From the NCBI RefSeq assembly GCF_032884065.1, contig NC_088883.1, forward strand, positions 23,741,637-23,805,636: DNA of 64,000 nt, written 5' to 3'. Each line of letters opens with the position of its first letter. Position 1 is the first letter of the stretch. Positions 37,611 to 50,579 of this stretch are shown here, in pieces. This DNA is from Artemia franciscana. Lineage: Eukaryota; Arthropoda; Branchiopoda; Anostraca; Artemiidae. The notes under the pieces were generated by a model that did no database searches, was not told where the DNA came from, and saw nothing but the letters and a program-made list of their open reading frames with translations. The translations under genes were made by a program, and so were the position numbers.

Positions 37611-40420
37611 TACCATTAACAACTCACCGCATCACCAAGCCGTCTGAGGCTAACAGAGCTACGCACGCTCTTCCTCTATCCCAATCCGTTCAAAGCCTCC
37701 CTTTTTACATCCTCCAAGAAAGTTTCCATTTCCTTTAAATCTTACTTTATGACGTCCAACCACCCCAGACGAGGACGACCTTCTTTCCGTTTAGCCCTAG
37801 TTGGTTGGTCGAAAAGGACAATCTTTGGCAATCTATCATCCTTCATCAGCACAACGTCCACGAGGAATTTCAACCTTTCTTTCGTTATAGTCATAGAAAG
37901 CAGGATTGAGCCACATTCTTCGTACAGTCATTTGTTCGACATACGGTAAGTAAGTTGGGTATCAAGATCAAACCCTAGGCAATTTCTCCAGAAAACATCT
38001 AGCAAATCTTCATCCGCTTTTCGGACCGCTGTCTGTCATCACTGTAGCTTGTAGTTTTCAAAGCTTTGTTGGCCGACTTATCTTCCTATTCTTCCAAGTC
38101 TTTTTTAACTGTGAAAAAAACATCCCGAGCCTTGGCTATTCTACTTTTAATATCTTTACTGCTCCTACTGTCTTTACTAATAATGCTACCAAGGTAAGCG
38201 AAGCTGCCCACCTGATCAATCTTTTCGTTACCCAAGGTCAACTTTTCATCTTCACTTATTCCTAGCCTTAAGGACTTGGTCTTATTAACATTAATTTTGA
38301 AACCTATTCTAGCACCCTGAACTCGCAAAACCTCTAAAAGTTCATTCATTTTGCTTTCATTTTCATATAGGATGCTTAAAGCATCAGCATAATTTAAGTC
38401 CAGGAGAATTTTTCCTCCCCATTTGATTCTGTGCTTTCTTATTGACTTTCCTGTGCTCCTTGTGACAAGATCCATCAAAACCATCCATATTAAATGGAAT
38501 AGAACACAACCTTGCTTAATTGATGATTTAATACAAGACCAGCTGCTAACCTGATTTCCTACCTTAACCAAAGCAGTTGTATTCTCGTACATAGCACTGA
38601 TCATTTTAATGTATTTGTCTGGTATACCATACACGGATTACCTGGCTTACCACACAAGGACAAGACATTTGCTAAATATCTTCTATCAGAAGAATCAAAC
38701 GCTTCTCATAATCTATACAACTGAGGACCAAAGGTGTTTGACAAGTAAGGCACTTCTCAATTATTAACCTACAAGTGAAAATTTGGTCTACACATCCTCC
38801 ACCTTTTCTACCTTTACCTTCACCTCCACCTTTTCTAAAACCGCACTGCTCTTCTCTTACAACTTTGTCTACAACATCTCTAAGTCTAAAAAGTATCATA
38901 TTACTAAGCAATTCGCTCCCTAATTTTTTTCTAAATTCCTAATTCCTTTTCTTATACAGTGGTTTAATTAAGGTTTTCCTAAAATCTTTAGGTACCTCCG
39001 CTATTTCAAAAATCATATTCATAATTTTCTACAGCTTTTCACCATAGTCACCATATTTAAGAAACTTATTTACCCCAGTATCAGCCCCTAGATCCTTATT
39101 TTTTTTCATCCTTTTAATACTGTTGCTAATTCTTTCTCACAAAACAAATCTTCCTTCATATCCAAGATATCACACATTTCTTCATTTTCCTATATATCTT
39201 TCCGCGCAAATCTATCTTGGTTTAGCAGATTTTCAAACTGTTCCGCCCACCTCTCTTTAACTTTTTCCTTATTACTAATTGTGGTCTCGTTCCTATCTTT
39301 AACTGGGATAAGTTCTGATTGACTACTTCCTCTAAATTTACTAACATACTAATGCAACATTTTACTATTATGCTGTCTGCATCCTTCAGATCTTCGGTAA
39401 TTGTATCCATGGCCTCTACTTCAAACCTCCTTTGTTCATATTTCAATTTTTTCTCCGCTTTCTTACATTCCTTTTGTTTTTATATGATCTATCACTCAGA
39501 TAATTCTTGTAAACGCCCCTTCTCCTCTCTATTAAATACTCTAGTTTAGTATTCAACTGCTCCTGGAAGATTTATCTTTAATTCTCATCTTGGAGTCTAC
39601 CAGCATTATAACTTCCTGATAAGTAGTTACCATTTAGATATTTTCTCTTTAAATTAACCCTAGACACTAGTAGATGATGATCTTCAGTACTCCAGTATTA
39701 GTATTGATCCTGTCAGTTTTCGTTTTACTATAACATAATTAATAAGGGTTGCTGTCTTACCCTCATGTGAATACCACGTTAATTTATTGACCATTTTATG
39801 ATCAAACGCCGTATTGGTTATAACAAGATTAGTATACCTGTAAAATTGCAGAAGTCTTTAGCCATTAGGCTGCTGTTTTCTTTTCCTGCACCAAATTTAT
39901 CTAGGCTAGGATATCATATATCCCTATTTCTACTCACCTGGGCATTAAAATATTCTAGTAAAAACATCATATTTCTACCTGGGTTTCTGTCTATTGGCTC
40001 CTGTATAGTAACACAGTAAACTGTAAGTAAAATTAATCTATGGGGAGTCACTAGAATCGCTGTCAGTCGGTTCTACAGGAGATATTACTCTAACGGATAC
40101 CATGAACTTTTTAGTCATTAAATGAGCAATTAGTATTCTATTAGTAATACCTCCCCAGTCTAAACAAGACTTAACAGCTCCCATATTCATTAGGAGCCCT
40201 ACTTCTTGTCTATATACCCCATCCTTCCTACCTGAGTAAACAAATCCCATATCACCTAATTTTATTCTTCCTACCCCTGAGATATGAGTTTCTGAAACTC
40301 CTAATAAGTCCAGTTTGAGTCATCTTCATTCGTCAGTCAAAATGTAACTACGATAGTAATTTTTAACCTCATTAAATCCCAAGTTCCAATGTTCATGTTC
40401 TTTAAATCATTGAAATTATT
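37611..40420 (-). pseudogene. RTE-like non-LTR retrotransposon relic, endonuclease to C-terminus
   Basis: Minus strand, 5' to 3'. Endonuclease pieces at 40038-40250 (SGRKDGVYRQEVGLL, GGITNRILIAHLMTKKF) and further fragments to about 39250. RT at 38672-38935 (EEQCGFRKGG, SCIDYE) and 38086-38634 (KQGCVLF, LLDLNYADALSIL, GARIGFKINVNKTKSL). C-terminal remnant to 37611. The catalytic YADD is YADA, and there are many stops and frameshifts, so it is dead. It belongs to the same family as 18063-19497 but is a separate copy. GGGEGKGRKGGG inside the RT is an unusual glycine-rich insertion. In unit 2 the 5' half is deleted. Confidence 0.85.
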
Positions 40421-40773
40421 TTGGCCTCAGGAAAAGTAATGATCCGTTATGCCAGTGCAGGATCACATATCTTATCAAGGCTACACCGAAGCACTTAGGC
40501 TGGTTTAGCAGGGTTGCAAACCCTAGTGATTTATCACTAGTTCTCATAATTTTTAAGTTGCCTAGTAATTTTCTTCTAGCTAGTGATTTTTGTTCTGAAG
40601 CCAGTGATATTTCCCAAATGTAGTGGTTTTTCATGATATAGCGCGCAGTTTTGAATTACCAAAGACAGAAAATCAATGTCTACATAAAACTGACAAAGCA
40701 TTTAGTTTTTCTATAATCTACTGTCATCAGCTCGAAATTCACTATTCAGCAAATAGGCCCATTATCTGGCACC

Positions 40774-40806
<33 letters not shown>

Positions 40807-41200
40807 CGGATAGACCAACACAATTTCTCAAGTCTGCACCGAAGTTCCTAAGCCGGCTTAGAAACGGACAGCATTAAGTCCCTGGGACCTCCAGTAGGAA
40901 TGGAGTTTCTTCACAATCTTGGGTCCACTCTTAACCACAACATAGTTTTCAGCACTTTACGATGCTCTTCTATCATCAAGAGACGAAATCCTGCACAGAC
41001 AGTCTCAATAGTACAAAAAAACAAATTGAGAGAAACAAATTTTCATAGAAGGTAAGTAAAACATTATTGAAACTATCTCCACCAAGATCATGAAGCTGTA
41101 CGTCTTTCTAAGTTCCTTGCAACTCAAAGAATATAGTTGTAAAAGTGGCAGGTGACGGTCGGTCAGAATATTCTACGGGAGTCACCGGATCGAAATTCTG
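40421..41200. other. Nothing recognised except a poly-T run
   Basis: A run of about 30 T at 40777-40806 is followed by CGGATAGACC. No gene is seen. This stretch is absent from unit 2. Confidence 0.5.
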
Positions 41201-41205
41201 AGATA

Positions 41206-42330
41206 GGGATTTTATTCACCATAGTCAAAAAACCTAATAACTATGTCTTTGTGGACGACTTGCTCCCAAACAGTCCCTGTGGGAGGGGCTGCAAGTGTCA
41301 AACTTTGACCGTTGTTTGCATATACTAATGGATATTGGGAAGTGTACAAACGTTTTCAGGGGGATTTTTTGGTTTGGGGGAGGGGAAGCTGACGGGGGGT
41401 TACGCGGGAGGATTTTTCCATGGAGGAATTTGTCAAGGGGGAAGAGAATTTCAATGAAGGGGGCGCGGGACTTTCTAGTATTATTTAAAAAAAAAAACAA
41501 TGAAAAAATAAATATGAAAAGTTTTTTCCACTGAAAGTAAGGAGCAGCGTTAAAACTTAAAACGAACAGAAATTATTATGCATATGAGGGGTTCTCCTTT
41601 TCGTAATACCTCACTCTTCACGCTTAAGTATTTTTAGTAATTTCAACTATATATTCCATGACCTTTGTGATTCAGTGGTCATTCTTAAGCAATTAGGACA
41701 AAATTCAAGTTTCAGTGTAAGGAGCCAGGTATTCACGAGGCTCATTTACGTAATAAAACATACGAATATAGAAGTTTGTTACATAAGTTACGTATATATT
41801 TTTACTAATGATAGCGTTAGTAAAACATTCAAAGTTCTAGTTGCCTTTTTAAGCAATCAAAAAATTAGAGAGCAGCTTGGCCTCCTCCCTCGCTCCTTTT
41901 TCTCTCAAAATCTTCCGATTTAAACTGTGAGAAAGCCATTTAGCCAAAAACAATTAATATACAAATTTGTTTTAATTATTTATGTGCGGAGAGCAAAAAT
42001 CAAAACATGCAATAATTCAAAAACATTCAGAAATTAAATATAAAAAAACAAGTTTTTAACTGAAAGTAAGGAGCGACATTAAAACTTAAAACGAACACAA
42101 ATTACTCCGTATATGAAAGAGGCTTTTACTCCTCTACGCCCCACTCTTTACGCGAAAGTTTTTTACTGTTTTAAAAAGTAGAATTAAGAAAAATAATCAA
42201 ACTTTAGCGTAAAGAGCGGGGCGTAGAGGAGTAAAAGCCCCTTTCATATACGGAGCAATTTCTGTTCGGTTGAAGTTTTAATGTCGCTCCTTACTTTCAG
42301 TTAAAAAACTGAAAAAACTTTTTTTCTATT
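41206..42330 (-). repeat. R2 repeat (reverse) ending in foldback hairpin
   Basis: 41206-42030 is R2 in reverse orientation (compare 8682-9550). 42040-42325 is a foldback hairpin whose arms match for about 120 bases, with GCTTTTACTCCTCTACGCCC and its complement at the core. Confidence 0.75.
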
Positions 42331-43364
42331 TAATAGCGTAAAGAGGGAGGTGTTAAGGTGCAGTAGTTTTTTATTTTCATCTAATACAAGCTTAGCAGGA
42401 AGTATTACGGTAATTTACATTTGGTTAAATGGATTTATTATGTTTATTTCTATTCGTTTCCTTTTACACCATACCTTTATCATTATTTTAATATCTAACA
42501 GAAATAATATATCTTAAGATATAGTTTTACAATTAGCACCGTCAGAGACTTTAAATGACCTTAGAACAGTTTTGATATGGGTCAGACTTCAGATGCACAT
42601 CATGCTTTTTATCTTGTCTCTGCGTCTTCTTCCGTCTCCTGCGTCTTCTTCCGTCTTCTTGAATCAAGATTCAATTCTTTTGATGTATCTATCGTTATCT
42701 AAACTCTGTAACTTACAGTTTCGATTACTATTGAGCCACATCGCTCCTTTCTTACAGTTCTTTACCAGGAACTGTTTGAGAAATTATCTTTGTTTCAAAT
42801 AATCATTGACTTATTAGTTGCTCTCAAATTTTTTTAGCATTAAATTGCTATACCCAAGAAGTTGGCTCATTCAAAACTCAATAATTTCTCTACAGAAATG
42901 ACATCTGTTTTACTTACACCTAGCATTTCTAAAAAGAAACGTCCTTGAAAGAAGCTGAAGAAATTGTCGAAGGGCGTATTGTGCAGAAAGTTTAAAAAAA
43001 GAAAAATGCTGGATTTCTGAATTAGTCAAAGCTTGATTTTGTCTCTTTGTAAGGCGTGTGTAATTTAAGAAGGATTGGAATAGTGGGTAAGTCAATTGAA
43101 TTTGCTTAATTTAGTAGAGCAGATGTAGGCTATAACTTAACAAAATGTTTTCATTTGCTCATTGATCCTAAAAGGCTCAGTCCAAAACTAGCTTATATGT
43201 TCCTTAATTTGCACCTTGGAGCCACCTTAGGATCTGATCTGTGTGGATTTCAAATTTATACTGTTAAAATTGTGTTTTATCAAATAATTTGCTTGCTCAA
43301 AATTTGAATAGCCAACACCACTTCATGCATCCTTCAAAATGGATAGGCCTATCATTTACACTAA
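42331..43364. other. Unit 1 distal segment, R2 end fragment only
   Basis: 42665-42785 matches the R2 terminus (ACTATTGAGCCACATCGCTCC ... GAACTGTTTGAG). Otherwise no repeat or gene is recognised. Confidence 0.5.
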
Positions 43365-44035
43365 TCAGTAAAATTCTATTTAATTGACTTCTTGCTATCT
43401 TAGAAAGGATTTTGGTTAGGAAAATGAAACTTTCATGGATGTATCTACAGGCTAAGGTAGTTTATGTCCCAGGAAGATATGTTAAAGTACCTACCTCCAC
43501 TTCTTCTACCTCTAGAGGGCCCTGAAATTTGCCTACATGTCAGGTGAAATTTTGAATTGAAATTTTGACAAAACAACATTTTACCTTAATTTTCAGTTAG
43601 CCTAATAGTTTTTTTTCTCTGCCTTTAGTTCTGAAAATGCAATTCCTTTTATTTGAGTAGCCTTGAATTCTGAGCTGTATCAGTGTTTTTTTTTCAAAAT
43701 TTAGGAAATGTATTTGCATGTCTTTAAAACCTTATAAAATAGAGTTGAGCAAAGTTATGAAGCTGAAAACAATTTTGTTGTAGCCTACTTTAATTAAGCA
43801 GAAGATCTATTTTGCAAGGTTTTACTTTTATAACACACATATTTGTACAGGTCATCAAAGGTCAGGGCCCTCTAGAAAGAGAAGGAGAGGAGGAAGTTGC
43901 TTCAAAATACCTTCCCAGTTCCTAGGACATACTTTAGTCTGTAGATTCATCCCTGAAAGTTTCATTTCCCTAACCTAAACCCTTTCTGAGATAGCAAAAA
44001 GTCAATTAACTAGAATTTTACCCACTAATCATTAT
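43365..44035. repeat. Diverged foldback element
   Basis: The arm 43365-43545 (ATTGACTTCTTGCTATCTTAG, then GAAACTTTCATGGATGTATC, then TCTAGAGGGCCCTGA) pairs with 43860-44035 in reverse, with many mismatches. The loop is about 320 bases. It has no coding content. The level of divergence suggests an old insertion. Confidence 0.7.
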
Positions 44036-44889
44036 GTTTGCAATTTTGACCCAGCCCTTCCTCCTAATGGGGCCAGATATAGACTGTATAAGTAGTATAT
44101 ATGACTATCAGTTATAACATCATACAACTTAATAGGCAAGGCTAGTAAGGGAGCTCAGGGTTGTTTAGGACACAGGTTGGCTTTGATACTGCCATTACAA
44201 GAGGCCATTCTAAGAAATGTCCTAAATGCCACATGAACACAAGAATGTATCAAAACTTCTTCTCCAAAAGAATTGTCAATGACTAGAATTCCCTCTCTGA
44301 GTCTACAGTGTCAGCAACTTCACCTATTACTTTCAAGAAGTCACTGGATAACAAGTGGTCATGCAGGAACTAGAAATACTGCTTGCAAGATTCAGATCAG
44401 TTACAGATGTCAGTCATCATCACTCACAGAGCAACACAGATCCATTGGACCTTATTGCTCTGAAGTGCAAATTAAGATCATGCCTTTTCTATGCTCTTTC
44501 CTTTTTTCATCCTAGGAAATAAGGGCACAAGCTTCAATAGAGCTGGATGAATGCATTCCTGAGGTGAGAACAGTGCAATTTCCATCTAATCCTCCAAGGC
44601 AACATGTCAAGATAAGTTAAAGGGCTTCAACAAAGTGTTTATGGGGAGATTACTTGCTAACCTTACCTTAGTCTATGCCTAATACCAAATCCCTCCAGAC
44701 CATGTTTGGCACATCTACAAAACAGGGGTCCCAACTCTATTACCTACTCCTAGAGTGCTTGCCCAGAAGGACTAGAGGCAAGTGGCCTTGACAACATCAG
44801 CAAAATATTCTCAAAACATGACCATGGTATCTTTTATGTGATACCATGTAGGTAAACATAACATGTTTATGTGAACCAAGTAGACTACT
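44036..44889. other. Nothing recognised
   Basis: Single-copy-looking sequence before the transposase relic. It may include the diverged 5' part of that transposon. The frame at 44273-44515 has no recognisable features. Confidence 0.45.
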
Positions 44890-45640
44890 TCTGTTTTTAT
44901 TGTTAAAGGGTTGATTTCCAATCACAGATGCAGAAATATAGGTCACCTGGGTACTTTGGAATTAGTTTATCTAAGTGGTCATATTAATTCTGAATTTTCT
45001 GTGAAGACCATGAAACATTTTTGTAAAGCACACCAGATCATCAAAAGAGACCAAACTTTACTGTTGCTAGGTAATCATGACAGTCACTTGGACATCCAAG
45101 TAGTCAACTACTGCAAAGAAAATGAGGTATTCTTAAATATCTCCCAACCTCACTGCTTGCATCTCTTGTAACTCTACAGACAATTCAAATAATGATGAGA
45201 AGTAAATTTAATGAGTGGTTGAATCTTTGTCCAGGGCAATGAATCTCCATATGTGAAATAATAGAACTCAGCCATGTTCCATAACATAAGAAGTTTAGTA
45301 TGGGTAATATTATGGCTGGCTTTAGAAAGCCTGGACTATGGTCATTTGACTACAACACTTCCTTCTGTGCTGAATTTTCTGCTGCTTCAATTTTAGATAG
45401 TCAATTGCTAGACAGCCATTCTCAACTTGCCCAGCCAGACCAGGGTGCTAACAAAACTAAAGAGCCTTCTGTAGTCTTCTCTGTAACTCTTGAGCAGGTA
45501 AGACCATTTCCCCATATGCCACTTACAGTTACCTACGGTAGATGAGTAAAACAAAGAGGAAGAACTAGAATACTTACAGGAACGCTAGAAAAGGAAGAAC
45601 TAGAGCAACTAAGTTCTAAAACTTGGTCAATCTACCTGAG
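44890..45640 (+). pseudogene. pogo/Tigger-type DDE transposase, C-terminal half, dead
   Basis: Pieces in three frames. First, FSVKTMKHFCKAHQ, then LLLLGNHDSHLDIQVVNYC and PHCLHLL (44911-45171), matching the DDE_1 core LLLLDNH-SH ... PHC-H-LQPLD. Then KFNEWLNLCPGQ and NIMAGFRKPGLWSFDYN with VTLEQVRPFP (45300-45530), the region after the DDE core where such proteins have a GF-K-G-PF block. Last, KQRGRTRILTGTLEKEELEQ (45553-45615). The catalytic Asp of DNH is Gly here, the LQPLD end is replaced by a stop, and at least two frameshifts occur. These transposases cut and paste DNA transposons; this one cannot. Confidence 0.8.
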
Positions 45641-46163
45641 ATTTTAGGCAGTGGACTGGATGCTTGTTTTCCTGTGATTCCCTACAACTTAATGCTCATG
45701 TGTCAGTTCTAAAACTTTGTCACCCTGCATGAGACTCTTGATTGGCATACCTATGTAAAAGCTAACATAGAAGTATTTGTCTAATAAGAGAGTCATGGCT
45801 ACTCACACCGTTTACCTAATCACTTAAGAAACTATAGGTATCCCCATTTGCCTGTGTGTCCAGGGGACTTGTTGGTTATATGTTGAACCTAAAACATGGT
45901 AGTCCACTTGAGACATTAAGTGGGTTATCCTGTTAGGTCTTGGTTACTAGTTTGCCTGTAAATCCATGTGAATTCAGTCCCCCTTTATTATATCAGTCTA
46001 GTCAACATAGTCCATCATCAGAGTCCTGTCCATCTCTTGAGTCCTGGTTGAACTTCGTTGAAGTAAGGATGCTAAGGCTATTTTTAAAAAAAGTTTTAAA
46101 AAGTGTTTTTAATTATTCAGTTTTTAATCCTCACAATTTGATGTAATTTCTTTTATATATATA

Positions 46164-46330
46164 TATAGTTTCTCTCTTATTCTTGTATTGTGCTGAAGAC
46201 GGCCATTGGACATAGGGCCGAAATATCTACAGAAATAATTTCCACTGTCTTAAAATTTTCCCTATTGTCCCTACATTGTATTTGTTTGTTATGGAAAGGC
46301 AGTGTGGTCTTCTTTGCTATTTTAGTGATA
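46164..46330 (+). repeat. GAAGACGGCC...GGCCGAAA repeat, fuller copy in unit 2
   Basis: Reads GTGCTGAAGACGGCCATTGG, then ATAGGGCCGAAATATCTAC, then continues into CCCTACATTGTATTTGTTTG, which the reverse copy at 15095-15262 also has. Unit 1 has lost this continuation. Confidence 0.5.
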
Positions 46331-46639
46331 TGCTGAAAAAACAGAACTGATACCATTGAGCAGACAGGGGGCAAAGGCCCTTCCAGACCCCAGTTTACCC
46401 CTTCCAGACTCCAATATCATCCCCAGCTGAAATTTAGTTTCTTCAATTAGAATAGTTTTGCAAATATATTTTGCTTAACTGAGAACAATAAGTTTTGTTT
46501 ATTTGAAATGTTTGTTTGCTTCCATAAGAAAAACTTTTTTCTTAAGATTAATTTTTTTTTTCTTTTTTTTTTTATTCTGAATAAACACTAAACCTTCCAC
46601 CCAACGCTTTGTATAACTTAGGTGATGAAACTAAAGAAG

Positions 46640-47230
46640 GCATCATAAAAAAAATCACCCGGAAGTAATGAGTAGCATTAAAACTTAAAACGAACTTTGG
46701 GGAGGGTGTGTGGGTCAGATATTCAACCTTTGTTTCCTAGGGGGAGGAGGTTGTAATCGGGAAACACGCATTTTTAGGCCAGTAAATAGCTATTTTATCA
46801 GGGAAAATGTTTCCTGAAACTTTACAGGGGAAGCGATCCTTTCTTAACGTTTCAATTTAAGCTAAATATGGTCCCCGCAGATCTATGGACCTGGTCGGAT
46901 CCAGCATTCGCTCCCGAAATACTCCTCCGAACACAAGTTTGAGCTGCCACATAGAAAGTACAAAATTTTGTACTTTCGCTCCCGAATATACTCCCTCATG
47001 CAAAAGTTTGAGCAGCCATATTGAAAATACAAAATTTTGAATTTTTTGGACAATATTTTTGAAAAATACAATTATGAAAAAGATGGTTATCTCAAAATTT
47101 TGATCGGATACATTGGGAAAAAATGGGGTGGGTGATATCTTGTTGCCCTTCAACCACTTTTGACTCTTATAAACAGCACTACAACTTTTAACTTGCAGTC
47201 TAATGAGCCACCTCCAAAGTTTATACAGCT
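46640..47230 (+). repeat. Left inverted arm, unit 2
   Basis: Same as 17340-17930, with a few substitutions. Its right partner at 49715-50000 is shorter than in unit 1 because of a deletion next to CTCCCTATCTTTAAAAAAAT (about 49690). Confidence 0.65.
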
Positions 47231-47363
47231 ATCTCTTCCATAAAAAGAGCCTCTAAAAAAGATAATAGTACATTGAACCCTTTTGGCTTTTTACTATAGG
47301 CAACGCTATAGCATTACCTCTGACTTAAACAGGTGAGTATAAATTTCAATTTTACTACTACTA

Positions 47364-48796
47364 CTAATAATAACTCACAGCAGCATCAAGCCGCCTGAGG
47401 CCAACACAGCTACGCACGCTCCTCCTCCAACCCAATCTATTCAAGGCCTCCCTCTTTAGACCCTCCCAGAAAGTTCCCATTTGATTTAAATCTTTATTCA
47501 TAATATCCCAACCCAGACGAGGATGACCTGCTTTCCGTGAAGCCCCAGACGGTTGGCCAAAAAGGACAATCTTCGGCAATCTATCATCCTTCATCCGTAG
47601 AACGTGGCCTAACCATCTCAACCTTTCTTTCATTATAGCCCTAGAAAACGGGATTGAACCGCATTCTTCGTATAGCCTACCGTTTGAAACACGGTCAGTC
47701 AGTCGGGTACCCAGAACAATCCGTAGGCAATTTCTGTGGAAAACATCTAGTAAATTTTCGTCTGCTTTTCAGAGCGTCCATGCTTCAGAGCCACATTTGA
47801 CCACTGTCATCACTGTAGATTCCAATATTTTAATCTTGGTTTGCAGACTTAACGTGGCCTAACCATCTCAACCTTTCTTTCATTATAGCCCTAGAAAACG
47901 GGATTGAACCGCATTCTTCCTACCGTTTGAAATACGGTCAGTCAGTCGGGTACCCAGAACAATCCGTAGGCAATTTCTGTGGAAAACATCTAGTAAATTT
48001 TCGTCTGCTTTTCAGAGCGTCCATGCTTCAGAGCCACTGTCATCACTGTAGCTTCCAATATTTTAATCTTGGTTTGCAGACTTATCTTCCTATTCTTCCA
48101 AACTTTTTTTAACTGTGAAAAAACGCCCTGAGCCTTAGCTATTCTACTTTTAGCATCTTCACTGCTCCAACCGGCTTTACTAATAATACTACTAAGGCAA
48201 GTGAAGCTGCCAACCTGATCAATCTTTTCGTTACCCAACGTCACCTTTTCAACTTCACTTATTCCTAGCCTTAGTGACTTAGTCTTCTTAATATTAATTT
48301 CCAAGCCTATTCTAGCACCCTGAACTCGCAAAAGCTCTAAAAATTCATTCATTTTGCTCACACTTTCATCTAATATTCTTAAATCATCAGCATAATCTAA
48401 GTCCAGGAGCGTTTTTCCTCCCCATTTGATTCCGTGGTCTCCAATTGCCTTTCCTGTGTTCCTTAAGACGAAGTCCATAAAAATGATCCATATAAAGGGG
48501 GAATAGAACACAACCCTGCTTAACTCCTGATTTAATACAAAATCAGTTGCTAACCTCATTTCCTACCCTAACCGTAGCAGTATTATTCTCGTACATAGCA
48601 CAAATCACTTTAATGTATTTTTCCTGTATACCATATAAGGATAAGACTCTTACTAACGCTCTTCTATCAACAGAATCGAGAGCTTGCTCATAATCAATAA
48701 AAACTGAGGACCGAAGGTATTTGACAACGAAGGGACTTCTCAATTATTAACTAAGAGTGAAAACTTGGTCGACACATAAATTTTCCTTCTAATTAA
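47364..48796 (-). pseudogene. RTE-like RT fragment, unit 2 copy
   Basis: Counterpart of 18063-19497. It keeps LLDLDYADDLRIL and the C-terminal block at 47364-47633, with the same internal tandem duplication. It differs by small indels: one extra G near 48499 changes the frame so that the fragment 47990-48559 stays open longer, nine bases are missing near 47918, and about eight bases are missing near 48038. Confidence 0.85.
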
Positions 48797-50579
48797 CTTC
48801 CAAAATTATCCAGGGGTTATTTTCCGGGAGGCGAATTTTTGAAGGAGAACTTCCCGAGGAGGTATTTTTCCCAGGGAAGAATTTTCCGGGGGGACATCTA
48901 GACCTGGGCCTGGTAGTTAAATCAAGCAGAGAAAAAGAGATTGATCTTCTATACTTCCATGTTAAAAAGTGAGTTTTTCTTTCTTTTTTGTTTATTTTCG
49001 TCAAGCCAATTCGTCACCTTTTTAAACATAATCACAGATTTCATAGCAAAAAACAAGTTAATAAAAGTACTCCTAATTCACTTTGTATCAAAGTGGAGGA
49101 GATACATTTAAGCAAGTTGGCTATCTATATGTCACGACTGTCCCTGTATGGATGAAAGTATCTCAGTACCCCCACCCCCCCCCAAAAGAAAAAACCCTCC
49201 CGACTTTTCTGGCCAAGTTTGTTTTCAGAGAACCACCACCCTCCCAAATACTGGAAAAATATAGTGAGTCCTATGTAATTTTATCCCTGTAGCGAGCGAA
49301 GAGTAAATACTTTTAATTTCTTACACCACAATACCTTTCCATTTTGAATTAAATGAATGGAAATGTAATAAAAGGTACATTTATTTTCAATACTATTACA
49401 ATTTAGTTAGTATGTTACATTTAACCACTTTACCCGTCGTTGTATTTTCAATTTTGTGTTGTTAGTATACAAAAAATTTAGAAATTTCGTCTGTGTTTTA
49501 TCAATTTATAACAAATACTGCATTTTGTTTTTTACTTTCATAATTAATATACTAGTACAAATTATACCTTCAAAATTCCGTAGCCATAACAGCAAGTTTT
49601 GAAATTATTACTTCAAGACCACAAAGGTTTACTTTGGTGACATTTTAACTACTATACCTAAGTACACCAGTGGGGAAGGATCTCCCTATCTTTAAAAAAA
49701 TCTTTAAAAAAAAATACAAAATTTTGTACTTTCTATGTGGCAGCTCTAACTTGTGTTCGGAGGAGTATTTCGGGAGCGAATGCCGGATTCGGCCAGGTTC
49801 ATAGATCTGTGGGAACTATATTTAGCTTAAATTGGAACGTTAAGACAGGATCGCTTCCCCTGTAAAGTTTCAGGAAACCTTTTCCCTGATAAAATAGCTA
49901 TTTACTGGCCTAAAAATGCTCGTTTCCCGATTACGACCTCCTCCCCCTAGGAAACAAAGGTTGAATATCTGACCCACACACCCTCCCCAAATACGCTTCT
50001 TGGACCTTATTCGAAAACAAAAAACGAGTTAATATCCCTCGTCCTTTATGGTAGAGATATTTCTTCGACTCATAATAGATGTGCCACCACCATCTCAAAT
50101 TTTTCTACCTTCTTTAGCATTCACCTACTTCTGCTAGATGATTTCCAAATTTTCAAAGGTACCTGAAAGGTTATCGTTCGAAGACAACCTGTCAATGTAC
50201 CCTTGCTGGTCATAAAAATGCAACCCTGAGGTAAAATTTTACCTACGGCTCAGGTACCAAAGCCTCCCAGCATTTTTTATTTATGTATTAAATTACTTCT
50301 CAGAAGCCAGGTTTCTCTGTTACACTGAGAGTCACTTTCAAACGGGTTTTAATTGAAGAAACGGAGCACTTTTCACTTTTGTGATTTCGTCGTTGACACT
50401 TTAATTTAATTTTGGATTTGGGCTAGAGACCCGATGCCTAAGAACGCCTCATTCGAGGGAGGCGGTATGTCTTTCCTTGTTTTCAATGACAGGTGTGAAA
50501 TGGAAATTTTGATTAACAGAATGTTTTCTATTGTTTCGGCTAATCTTAAAAGTAATTAAATGAGATAAAAACTTTTTTT
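48797..50579. other. No gene; right inverted arm at 49715-50000
   Basis: Counterpart of 19498-21639. No feature beyond the arm is recognised. Confidence 0.5.
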
